This document shows, in pieces, positions 49,952 to 61,100 of a stretch of DNA of 64,000 bases (the stretch's first letter is position 1; the number at the start of each line of letters is the position of its first letter). Source of the DNA: Mimachlamys varia. Lineage: Eukaryota > Mollusca > Bivalvia > Pectinida > Pectinidae. The DNA lies in contig OX392532.1 of assembly GCA_947623455.1 (NCBI GenBank), positions 48,673,058-48,737,057 of the forward strand, written 5' to 3'. A program made the position numbers and the translations under genes. The notes under the pieces are model-generated. The model was given only the letters and a program-made list of their open reading frames with translations, was not told where the DNA came from and ran no database searches.

Positions 49952-50170
49952 CTATAAAGTCGCACCCTGATCCGGGGAGGGGGTTCCTGTATCTATTTTT
50001 ATTTTAACGGTGTCTGTATAACCTAGATCTGCTTCTGTCTTTGCAGACAGGTCTTTGTTCTTCTTCACTATTCCAAGTTCCCTGGCCTTTAGGTCGATAC
50101 GTGCTTGTAAGTCGTTAGAGTTGACGGTTTCGCTATCTGTCCTAAAATCGTTGAGGTCAGATGCATTCAT
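49952..50170 (-). mobile_element. Ty3/Gypsy-like pol fragment, array copy 1
   Basis: On the minus strand the peptide VKKNKDLSAKTEADLGYTD, followed by ...KIKIDTG, resembles the link between protease and reverse transcriptase in Ty3/Gypsy polyproteins (pattern 'KN-D-FAK...DLG-T..V.H.IDTG'). Nothing of the RT catalytic core follows. The upstream part of the fragment shifts frame near 50160. It is a dead piece embedded in the tandem unit. Confidence 0.5.
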
Positions 50171-51494
50171 TCACTTCTACAAGGGTTGTGTTGTCAGTCT
50201 TTTCTGCCATTGACAAAGTACATCTTCTGATTTTAATTGTCTGATTGGTGCTAATAAGCGTTATTCCTGCGAAATAGTTGCTCCCAGTTCCTGTTGGTAC
50301 TGACTGATCTGTATCCTTTTTGAACATAGTGATCTTCATGTTGTTTTGCAATAGTTGATGACCATGTTCCATTGACAATCTACAGATATGCATGCAAACC
50401 CGCGTTGTATAAACTGAAAGCCATACAGAACGGGTTTACTAATCTCCCTGCGCCTTTTTGTACAATTCGCATTTCACAGGTGTTCTATTCTTTTCCAAAC
50501 CTGTGTTGTATGCTAGGTACAAAACACACACACAAAAACATATATATATTTATGAATTTCTTTTTGGCATTTTGCAACAGTTGATGATCATGTTCCATTG
50601 CTAATCTACAGAAAGGCATGCGAACCCGCGTTGTATGAACGTTAAACCATACAAATATGGTTTAATAATCTCCGTTTCATCTTTCACGACGCGAATTTAA
50701 CATTGTTTCCCGTACCTATCTACAGCTGTAGTAAGTGCTAGGTACAGAACACAGAAAATATTCATAAATTTCCTTGTGACATTTCGCAATATCTGGTGTT
50801 CATGTTCCATTGGTAATCTACTGATCTCCCTGTATACTCTTTTACAACTTATATGTAACACCGTTCTACTTATAGATCTATGTGGTTGATGCTAGGTTTG
50901 TCATATAATTGTATTTCTCCCTTTTCCCAACACACAACTTCCATGTGTTAACACTGTTCTCTCGTTCTTAAAGCTGCTTTCGACTCGCAAATTGTAATAT
51001 AGATAAGTTACCCAGTTGTAACATCATATTGTCGTACTAACATAGAGCTGTGATTAGTACTTGGTTCCAATCACACAGATAGTTGCCCCCAGTTCCTGTT
51101 GGTACATATTGATCCGTATCCTTTTTGAACATAGTGATCTTCATGTTGTTTTGCAATAGTTGATGACCATGTACCATTGACAATCTAAAGATATGCATGC
51201 AAACCCGCGTTGTATAAACTGAAAGCCATACAGAACGGGTTTACTAATCTCCCTGCGCCTTTTTGTACAATTCGCATTTCACAGGTGTCCTATTCTTTTC
51301 CAAACCTGTGGTGAATGCTAAGTACAAAAACACACACACAAAAACATATATATTTATGAATTTCTTTTTGGCATTTTGCAACAGTTGATGATCATGTTCC
51401 ATTACTAATCTACAGGTAGGCACCTCTGCAAAGCGTCATGGAGACGTAGATCGTCGTATTATTTTAGCGTCTAACATGTCATCAATTGCCTTGC

Positions 51495-51740
51495 TCATGG
51501 CAGCTCACTTGTATAACGTACTCTTATAAAGTCGCACCCTGATCGGGGGTGTTTTCCTGTATCTATTTTTATTTTAACGGTGTCTGTATAACCTAGATCT
51601 GCTTCTGTCTTTGCAGACAGGTTTTTGTTCTTCTTCACTAGTCCTAGTACCCTGGCCTTTAAGTCGATACGTGCTTGTAAGTCGTTAGAGTTGACGGTCT
51701 CGCTATCTGTCCTAAAATCGTTGAGGTCACATACATTCAT
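51495..51740 (-). mobile_element. Ty3/Gypsy-like pol fragment, array copy 2
   Basis: Same fragment as at 49952-50170, with a few substitutions (for example ARVLGLVKKNKNL) and a different tail after IDTG caused by a small indel. It was duplicated together with the host unit, not inserted again. Confidence 0.5.
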
Positions 51741-53069
51741 TCACTTCTACAAGGGTTGTGTTGTCAGTCTTTTCTGCCATTGACAAAGTACATCTCCTTC
51801 TGATTTTAATTGTCTGATTGGTGCTAATAAGCGTTATTCCTGCGAAATAGTTGCTCCCAGTTCCAGTTGGTACTGACTGATCCGTATCCTTTTTGAACAT
51901 AGTGATCTTCATGTTGTTTTGCAATAGTTGATGACCATGTTCCATTGACAATCTAAAGAGATGCATGCAAACCCGCGTTGTATAAAATTTAAGCCATACA
52001 GAACGGGTTTACTAATCTACCTGCGCCTTTTTGTACAATTCGCATTTCACAGGTGTCCTATTCTTTTCCCAACCTGTGTTGTATGCTAGGTACAAAACAC
52101 ACACACAAAAACATATATATATTTATGAATTTCTTTTTGGCATTTTGCAACAGTTGATGATCATGTTCCATTGCTAATTTACAGAAAGACATGCGAACCC
52201 GCGTTGTATGAACGTTAAACCATACAAATATGGTTTAATAATCTCCGTTTCATCTTTCACAACGCGAATTTAACATTGTTTCCCGTACTTATCTACAGCT
52301 GTAGTAAGTGCTAGGTACAGAACACAGAAAATATTCATAAATTTCCTTGTGACATTTCGCAATATCTGGTGATCATGTTCCATTGGTAATCTACTGATCT
52401 CCCTGTGTACTCTTTTACAACTTATATGTAACACCGTTCTACTTATAGATCTATGTGGTTGATGCTAGGTTTGTCATATAATTGTATTTCTCCCTTTTCC
52501 CAACACACAACTTCCATGTGTTAACACTGTTCTCTCGTTCTTAAAGCTGCTTTCGACTCGCAAACAAATTGTAATATAGATAAGTTACCCAGTTGTAACA
52601 TCATATTGTCGTACTAACATAGAGCTGTGATTAGTACTAAGTTTCAATCACAGATAGTTTATCCCAGTTCCTGGTGGTTCTGACTGATCTGTATCCTTTT
52701 TGAACATAGTGATATTCATGTTGTTTTGCAATAGTTGATAACCATGTTCCATTGACAATCTACAGATTTGCATGCAAACCCGCGTTGTATGAACTTTAAG
52801 CCATACGGAACGGGTTTACTAATCTCCCTGCGCCATTTTGTACAATTCGCATTTCACAGGTGCCCTATTCTTTTCCAAACCTGTGGTGAATGCTTAGTAC
52901 AAAAACACAGACACAAAAACATATATATTTATGAATTTCTTTTTGGCATTTTGCAACAGTTGATGATCATGTTCCATTACTAATCTACAGGTAGGCACCT
53001 CTGCAAAGCGTCATGGAGACGTAGATCGTCGTATTATTTTAGCGTCTAACATGTCATCAATTGCCTTGC

Positions 53070-53315
53070 TCATGGCAGCTCACTTGTATAACGTACTCTT
53101 ATAAAGTCGCACCCTGATCGGGGGTGTTTTCCTGTATCTATTTTTATTTTAACGGTGTCTGTATAACCTAGATCTGCTTTAGTCTTTGCAGACAGGTCTT
53201 TGTTCTTCTTCACTAGTCCTAGTACCCTGGCCTTTAGGTCGATACGTGCTTGTAAGTCGTTAGAGTTGACGGTTTCGCTATCTGTCCTAAAATCGTTGAG
53301 GTCGGATGCATTCAT
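53070..53315 (-). mobile_element. Ty3/Gypsy-like pol fragment, array copy 3
   Basis: Third copy, closest to copy 2 (shared IDTGKHPRSG tail). The frame upstream continues in another phase, as in the other copies. Confidence 0.5.
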
Positions 53316-53744
53316 TCACTTCTACAACGGTTGTGTTGTCAGTCTTTTCTGCCATTGACAAAGAACATCCCCTTCTGATTTTTATTTGATTGGTGCTAAT
53401 AAGCGTTATTCCTGCGAAATAGTTGCTCCCAGTTCCTGTTGGTACATATTGATCCGTATCCTTTTTGAACATAGTGATCTTCATGTTGTTTTGCAATAGT
53501 TGATGACCATGTTCCATTGACAATCTAAAGATATGCATGCAAACCCGCGTTGTATGAACTTTAAGGGTTTACTAATATCCCTGCGCCTTTTTTTTACAAT
53601 TCGCATTTCACAGGTGTTCTATTCTTTTCCAAACCTGTGGTGTATGCTAGGTATAAAACACACACACAAAAACATATATATATATTTATGAATTTCTTTT
53701 TGGCATTTTGCAACAGTTGATGATCATGTTCCATTGCTAATCTG

Positions 53745-55165
53745 TTCTTTAATTGTCCTTCCCACTCGACGGTTATTTTTTGGTTTAAGCACTAAATCCC
53801 TAGCTCTACGTACTATTGGGCTGTGGTTGGTGCCCTTTTATTGACCTGACGATTTGGTTTGGGAATAACTATTTTCCTTTTATGCCTATTTTCTCTCAAA
53901 AGAAAATCTCACAGATTTCTCTCAAAAGAGACTTGTTGACTCGCTTTTTGCTGTGAGGGCCGGCTTTCTCCTGTCGTTTCCTTTTTTTTTAAATAAATAC
54001 AAGGACGTTCAGTTGCAATCCGATTCTTGAGTGTTTATTCAAATACATCCGTTTAAGGATGTTTACGTACAAAAGAATATATTTACAAAACTGTAGATGT
54101 ATACAAATAAACACAGGTAATATGATGATAAATTAATAACCAGAGGTTAAATACTAATAAATTAATAAACAAAGATTATATAATAATACATTAATAAACA
54201 TGCAATGGAGTTAAATATGGGGTATGATTTCAGTAAAGTCCTTTTTTTGTTTTTGTTTTTGAGAGATATGTGTTTTTACAGGAAACGGAAATGCATTATT
54301 AGAAATTGCAAATCTCTTGAGAGAGAAGAGATCGCCTGAGTAATGAATGGATTATTTCCGTGCATGCGAATTATAGGATGGATGATGCTGAGAACTCGAT
54401 GTCAATGTCTGAGTGGCAAGAGTTTGTAAGGAAATTGGGTTTTTAGAATCAAAGGAAGACAGGTGCTCAGGTGGGGTCAACGTTTGGTTATAAATTGGCT
54501 TCAGTGAGAGTTTCCTGAATGAAAGAGTGGCCGTTCTTGATTCGCCACTGAGGCGAAGTGAGATTGGGTGTTCGTGAGGACTGTGAACCCTGGCATAATG
54601 AACGCTGGATGATATCGGTTAAACTTGGTCTTGGTGTCGTCGGTGCCGGTGCTGGGTCCGCTTGTGTGTCTGTGGGGGTTGTTATGGTCGATGACGGGGA
54701 GTTGGTGACTGTTTCGCTCTCCGGTGGGTTGACCTGACGATTTGGTTGGGGAATAACTATTTTCCTTTTATCCCTATTTTCTCTCAAAAGAGAATCGCAC
54801 AGATTTCTCTCAAAAGAGACTTGTTGACTCCCTTTTTGCTGTGAGTGCCGGGTTTCGTCTGTCGTTTCCTTTTTAAAATAAATACAAGGACGTTCAGTTG
54901 CAATCCAATTCTTGAGTTAATTGTTTGCACCTGAAGCGCCTTTTTATACCACTTCCATAGTGATAATTCCATCTCTACAGGTTGACCAATAGCACGTCTC
55001 CAAATGTTTCACGTAGTCAATCTGTATTGACTCGTTTGTTTATGTTACCAAGTGGTCAAACTGTTCTGACTTTGATGGTTAATGTGACCGAGGCATAAGT
55101 CCTTTCTTTTAACATATGATATCGAGATTATTGGTTTGTTCGTTAGGATGGAATTAACGTATAGG
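53745..55165 (-). mobile_element. Retroelement-like block with terminal direct repeats
   Basis: Separates the two tandem arrays. Two direct repeats of about 190 bp (53841-54032 and 54729-54917) share CTTGTATTTATTT, the TCTCAAAAGAGA-type palindromes and CGTCAGGTCAA. On the minus strand a TATAAAAA box (54941-54948) lies about 25-30 bases before the right repeat, and AATAAA (54034-54039) directly precedes the left one. A transcript from the TATA box would therefore end with the same sequence it starts with, as in LTR elements. The sequences upstream of the two repeats differ, so these are not complete matching LTRs. A 99-codon Pro/Thr/Ser-rich minus-strand frame between them lacks an ATG and is unrecognised. 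Confidence 0.45.
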
Positions 55166-58100
55166 CTGTTACAAGGATATGAAAACAAGCAAACCAAATA
55201 CTTTTCCTTCTGTCCCAACACAACACCGATACATAAAACTGATCTCTGTTACTTATCTAACTGAAGCTAGTGCTGGGTACGTCTGACATAGATGTATACA
55301 TTTCTTCGTGTGTTTTACAATTGACGAATAACACTGTTCTCTACTACTGATCCACAACTGTGGTAAATGCTGTGTAAGTCTGACACAGATATCTACTTAT
55401 CTCTATGTCTCGTAACATTCGTTCTTATCTGTAACTATGGTTAGTAATGGGAATGACTCAAACAGACATTTATAAAACCTCTTGTTTCTCAACGAACATC
55501 TCGCATGCGACACTGTTTCCCGTTCTTGTCTACAGCTGTAGTTAGTGTTGGTTACTTCTCACGAAAACTTTTGTAAATTAAAAAAAAACTCTATTTAAAA
55601 AAATGAGAATTAATAGCATATTACATTATTTTCCCATACTCGTCAACTAATGTTTCAATGGTGAGTATGACTCCCAACAAATATTTACCTATTCCCCTCG
55701 TCGGTGTTCTGCTTGGGGCCTTCAGTAGTATACTTTAATGTAGTAGCACTTCCATTCTATCGTACGAAGGCTTACACGAATAAACCACTACTTCCCAAAT
55801 ACACACACACACTGACCACATACATTTCCACAACATACACTGGCAGGCTGTCGTTAAATAACCTAAGCGTTATATGGATATGAAAACAAGCAAACCAAAT
55901 AATTTTCTTTTTGTCCCATGACACCAATGATACACACAACTGAGTTCTGTTACATAAATAACTGAGGTTAGTGATGGGTACGTCTGACATAGATATGTAC
56001 AAATTTCTTTGTGTCGTCTTTTACAATCCATGTATAACACTGTTATCTACTAGTTATCCATAACTGTGGTAAATGCTGGGTAAGTCTCACACAGATATCT
56101 ACTTATCTCTATGTCTCGTAACATTCGTTCTTATCTGTAACTATGGTTAGTACTGGGAATGACCCAAACAGGTATTTACAAAACGTCTTGTTTCTCAACA
56201 AACATCTCGCATGCGACACTGTTTTCCCGTTCTTTTCTACAGCTGTAGTTAGTGCTGGGTACCACTCATGAAAGCATTTGAAATTTTAAAAGTATCATTA
56301 AATAAATGTCCTAATTAATAACATAAAACATTATTTTCCAATACTAGTTAACTAATGTCAAACGATGTTGAGTATGACTCCAACAAATATTTACCTATTT
56401 CCCACTTCGGTGTTCTGCTTGGGGTCTGCGGCAGTATACTTCGATGAAGTAGCACTTTATATCGGCGAAAATTGTGGGCTATCGCGCGAAAACTTACACG
56501 AACAAACAGCTGCCTTGAATATACACACGCACTGACCACATTCATTCCCACAATATACATTGGGAGCTGTCGTGAAATGACCTAAGCTGTTACAAGGATA
56601 TGAAAACAAGCAAAGCAAACACTTTTCTTTTTGTCCCAACACACCAATGATACACACAACTGAGTTCTGTTACATAAATAACTGAGGTTAGTGATGGGTA
56701 CGTCTGACATAGATATGTACAAATTTCTTTGTGTCGTCTTTTACAATCCATGTATAACACTGTTATCTACTAGTTGTCCACAACTGTGGTAAATGTTGGG
56801 TAAGTCTCACACAGATATCTACTTATCTCTGTGTCTCGTAACATTCGTTCTTATCTGTTATTATGGTAAGTACTGGGAAAGACTCACACAGATATTTACA
56901 AAACCTCTTGTTTCTCAACAAACATCTCGCAGTCGACACTGTTTTCCCGTTCTTATCTACAGCTGTAGTTAGTGCTGGGTACCACTCATGAAAGCATTTG
57001 AAATTTTAAAAGTATCATTAAATAAATGTCCTAATTAATAACATAAAACATTATTTTCCAATACTAGTTAACTAATGTCAAACGATGTTGAGTATGACTC
57101 CAACAAATATTTACCTATTTCCCACTTCGGTGTTCTGCTTGGGGTCTGCGGCAGTATACTTCGATGAAATAGGACTTTATATCGGCGAAAATTGTGGGCT
57201 ATCGCGCGAAAACTTACACGAACAAACAGCTGCCTTGAATATACACACGCACTGACCACATTCATTCCCACAATATACATTGGGAGCTGTCGTGAAATGA
57301 CCTAAGCTGTTACAAGGATATGAAAACAAGCAAAGCAAACACTTTTCCTTTTGTCCCAAAACACCAATGATGCATAAAACTGATCTCTGTTACTTAACTA
57401 ACTGAAGTTAGTGATGGGTACGTCTGGCATAGATGTGTACAAATTTATTTGTGTCATCTTTTACAATCCATGTATAACACTGTTATCTACTAGTTATCCA
57501 CAACTGTGGTAAATGCTGGGTAAGTCTCACACAGATATCTACTTATCTCTGTGTCTCGTAACGTTCGTTCTTATCTGTTGGTTAGTACTGGGAATGAGTC
57601 ACACAGATCTTTACAAAACCTCTTGTTTCTCAACAAAGATCTCGCACGCGATACTGTTTTCCCGTTCTTATCTACAGCTGTAGTTAGTGCTGGGTACTAA
57701 TCATGAAAGCATTGGCAATTTAAAAAAAGTATCATTAAATAAATGTCCTAATTAATAACATATTACATTATTTTCCAATACTCCTTAACAATGTCAAACG
57801 ATGGTAAGTATGACTCCAACAAATATTTACCTATTTACCACTTCGGTGTCCTGCTTGAGGCCTTCGGCAGTATACTTCGATGAAGTAGCACTTTATATCG
57901 GCGAAAATTTCGGGCTATCGCGCGAAGACTTACACGAACTTACCGCTGCTTTCCACACATGCACTGACCACATACATTCCCACAACAAACGATGTGAGTT
58001 CTCGTTAAATGACCTAAGCTGTTACAAGGATATTCAAAACAAGAAAAGCAAACACTTTTCCTTTTGTCCCAAAACACCAATGATGCATAAAACTGATCTC

Positions 58101-61100
58101 TGTTGCTTAACTAACTGAAGTTAGTGATGGATACGTCTGACATAGATATGTACAAATATCTTTGTGTCATATTTTACTGTCCATGTATAACACTGTAATC
58201 TACTAGTTATCCACAACTGTGGTACATGCTGTGTAACTCTGACACAGATATCTACTTATCTCTATGTCTCGTAACATTCGTTCTTATCTGTTGGTTAGTA
58301 CTGGGAATGACCCAAACAGATATTTACAAAACCTCTTGTTTCTCAACAAACATCTCGCATGCGACACTGTTTTCCCATACTTGTCTACAGCTGTAGTTAG
58401 TGTTGGTTACGTATCACGAAAACTTTCGTAAATTAAAAAACAAATTATCATTTAAACAAATGTCCTAATTAATAACAGATTTCAGTATTTTCCCATACTC
58501 GTCAAGTAATGTCAAACGATGTTGAGTATGATTCCCGACAAATATTTACCTATTTACCACTTTGGTGTTCTGCTTGGGGCCTTCGGCAGTATACTTCAAT
58601 GAAGTAGCACTTTATATCGGCGAAAATTTCGGGCTATCGCGCGAAAACTTGCACGAACATACAGCTGCCTCGAAAATGCACACGCACTGACCACATACAT
58701 TCCCACAACATACAATGGGAGCTGTCGTGAAATGACCTAAGCTGTTACAAGGATATGAAAACAAGCAATGCAAACACTTTTCCTATTTGTCCCAAAACAC
58801 CAATGATGCATGAAACTGATCTCTGTTGCTTAACTAACTGAAGTTAGTGATGGGTACGTCTGATATAGATGTGTACAAATTTCTTTGTGTCGTCTTTTAC
58901 AATCCATGTATAACACTGTTATCTACTAGTTATCCACAACTGTGGTAAATGCTGTGTAAGTCTGACACAGATATCTACTTATCTCTGTGTCTCGTAACAT
59001 TCGTTCTTATCTGTAACTATGGTTAGTACTGGGAATAACTCAAACAGACATTTACAAAACCTCTTGTTTCTCAACAAACATCTCGCATGCGACACTGTTT
59101 TCCCGTTCTTATCTACAGCTGTAGTTAGTGCTGGGTACTTCTCACGAAAGCATTTGCAATTTAAAAAAAAAAGTATCATTAAATAAATGACTTAATTAAT
59201 AACATATAACACTATTTTTCCATACTCGTTAACTAATGCCAAACGATGTTGAGTAAGACTCCAACAAATATTTACCTATTTCCCACTTCGGTGTTCTGCT
59301 TGGGGTCTACGGTAGTATACTTCGATGAAATAGGACTTTATATCTGCGAAAATTCCGGACAATCGCGCGAAGAATTACACGAACATACGGCTGCTTCCCA
59401 CACACGGACTGACCACATACATTCCTACAACATACAATGGGAGCTGTCGTTAAATGACATAAGCTGTTATAAGGATATGAAAACAAGCAAACCAAACACT
59501 TTTCTTATTGTCCCAAGACACCAATGATGCATAAATTGATCTCTGTTACTTAACTAACTGAAGTTAGTGATTGATACGTCTGACATATATATGTACAAAT
59601 ATCTTTGTGTCATCTTTTACAACCCATGTATAACACTGTTATCTACTAGTTATCCATAACTGTGGTAAATGCTGGGTAAGTCTCACACAGATATCTACTT
59701 ATCTCTATGTCTCGTAACATTCGTTCTTATCTGTAACTATGGTTAGTACTGGGAATGACCCAAACAGGTATTTACAAAACGTCTTGTTTCTCAACAAACA
59801 TCTCGCATGCGACACTGTTTTCCCGTTCTTATCTACAGCTGTAGTTAGTGCTGGGTACTAATCATGAAAGCATTTGCAATTTTAAAAAAAGTATCATAAA
59901 ATAAATGTCCTAATTAATAACATACAGTCAAACCTCGATTAATCGAACTTCGATGATTCGAATTTCTCGATGTGTCGAACTTTTGGCAAAGTCCCGATTT
60001 TTTTCACTATATAACACTACTTATTTCACTATTCATGAATCGAACTTCTATGAATCGAATTTTTCGCTGTATCGAAGTTTTAATCTGACCCGTTCGTTAT
60101 GAAAACATTGAAAATTACAACTAATAAATCGAAGTGAAAATTTTACCTGTACGAGCGCAATAAATTGCCCCGCAGAAATTTTCACACCTCTTCACGAACG
60201 CGTGTATCGATGTCCTGCAGTGACCAGTAGTCGGCGACCTAGCTGCGATAACGTACCTATTGCGTCGTTAGAGCTACAAAGCGGTCCCATGCCTGGTAGT
60301 GGAGCAAAATCGAAAGTGTTCAATATGTAAGATTTCATTTAATTACCAACTCATGTGAGCATGTTGTCAAAATAATGCAGGATTGCTTAACTATCGATAG
60401 TTTACCTTGATAAAATATTTTGTTCACATAATTAGCAGAACCAGTTCACGTGTGATGTTATCTCAAATCTCGTTTTTATATATGGTCTGTATGGCCAAAT
60501 ATGGAGTTACTACGGCTTACTACGACTTCCTTATTTGGTCCGCACGCGCACGCCCATTCACAATTTAGAGGAACTCTTCTGAAAAGAAACCAAGAAACTT
60601 ACTGAAGTCTAATTATATATAATCATGGCTACCGCTACTCATTTCATTTTATGCTTCGTTACGTAAACTTGATATCAACGATAATTTAGATGAAATTTAA
60701 GTTCTGTAGGAGATCGACAGAAATGGTTTATAATTTAAGTACGTTTATCGATGAGAACCAATCGGCCGATAGATGATGCACAAATCGCCCCGATGTGAAT
60801 AACAACGGGCTTGCTCCGTTACGAGGCATTGGATCGACTTAATACACGGCCGGGGCAGAGTCATAGAAGGCCGGGTATTAATATTAGTACTAAAAAAATT
60901 ATAGTGTGTATTTTAATATAATATTTTTTTTTTATAAATGTGAATCTACAATTTCTTAGCCTGTGTTACGTTACACTAGGACCGCATTGGTTCTTCTTAT
61001 GTACAGTTCATATATACATATAGGCCTACATGTCGATGTTCGATGTTCAATATTCATAAGTCGAAGTCCCGATGTTTCGAAGTTTTCACGACGGTCCCGC

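Larger units (their letters stand above)
48250..53744. repeat. Tandem array 1: dimeric unit of about 1.57 kb
   Basis: The marker CAGTTCCTGTTGGTAC (with variants) lies near 48650, 49520, 50290, 51097, 51858, 52665 and 53427. The spacing alternates between about 765 and 807 bases after the first step. The shorter subunits contain a Gypsy-like fragment and the longer ones do not, so the true period is the pair. Each unit is itself built from degenerate words of the form CTACAGCTGTRGT(T/A)AGTGCTAGGT, shared with array 2. The left edge fades into the zinc-finger pseudogene. Short frames here are not genes. Confidence 0.88.

Noticed and set aside
48579..53538. Series of minus-strand frames with HGHQLLQNNMKITMFKKDTDQ
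   Set aside because: They recur because array 1 recurs; no known domain apart from the short Gypsy-like stretch annotated separately.
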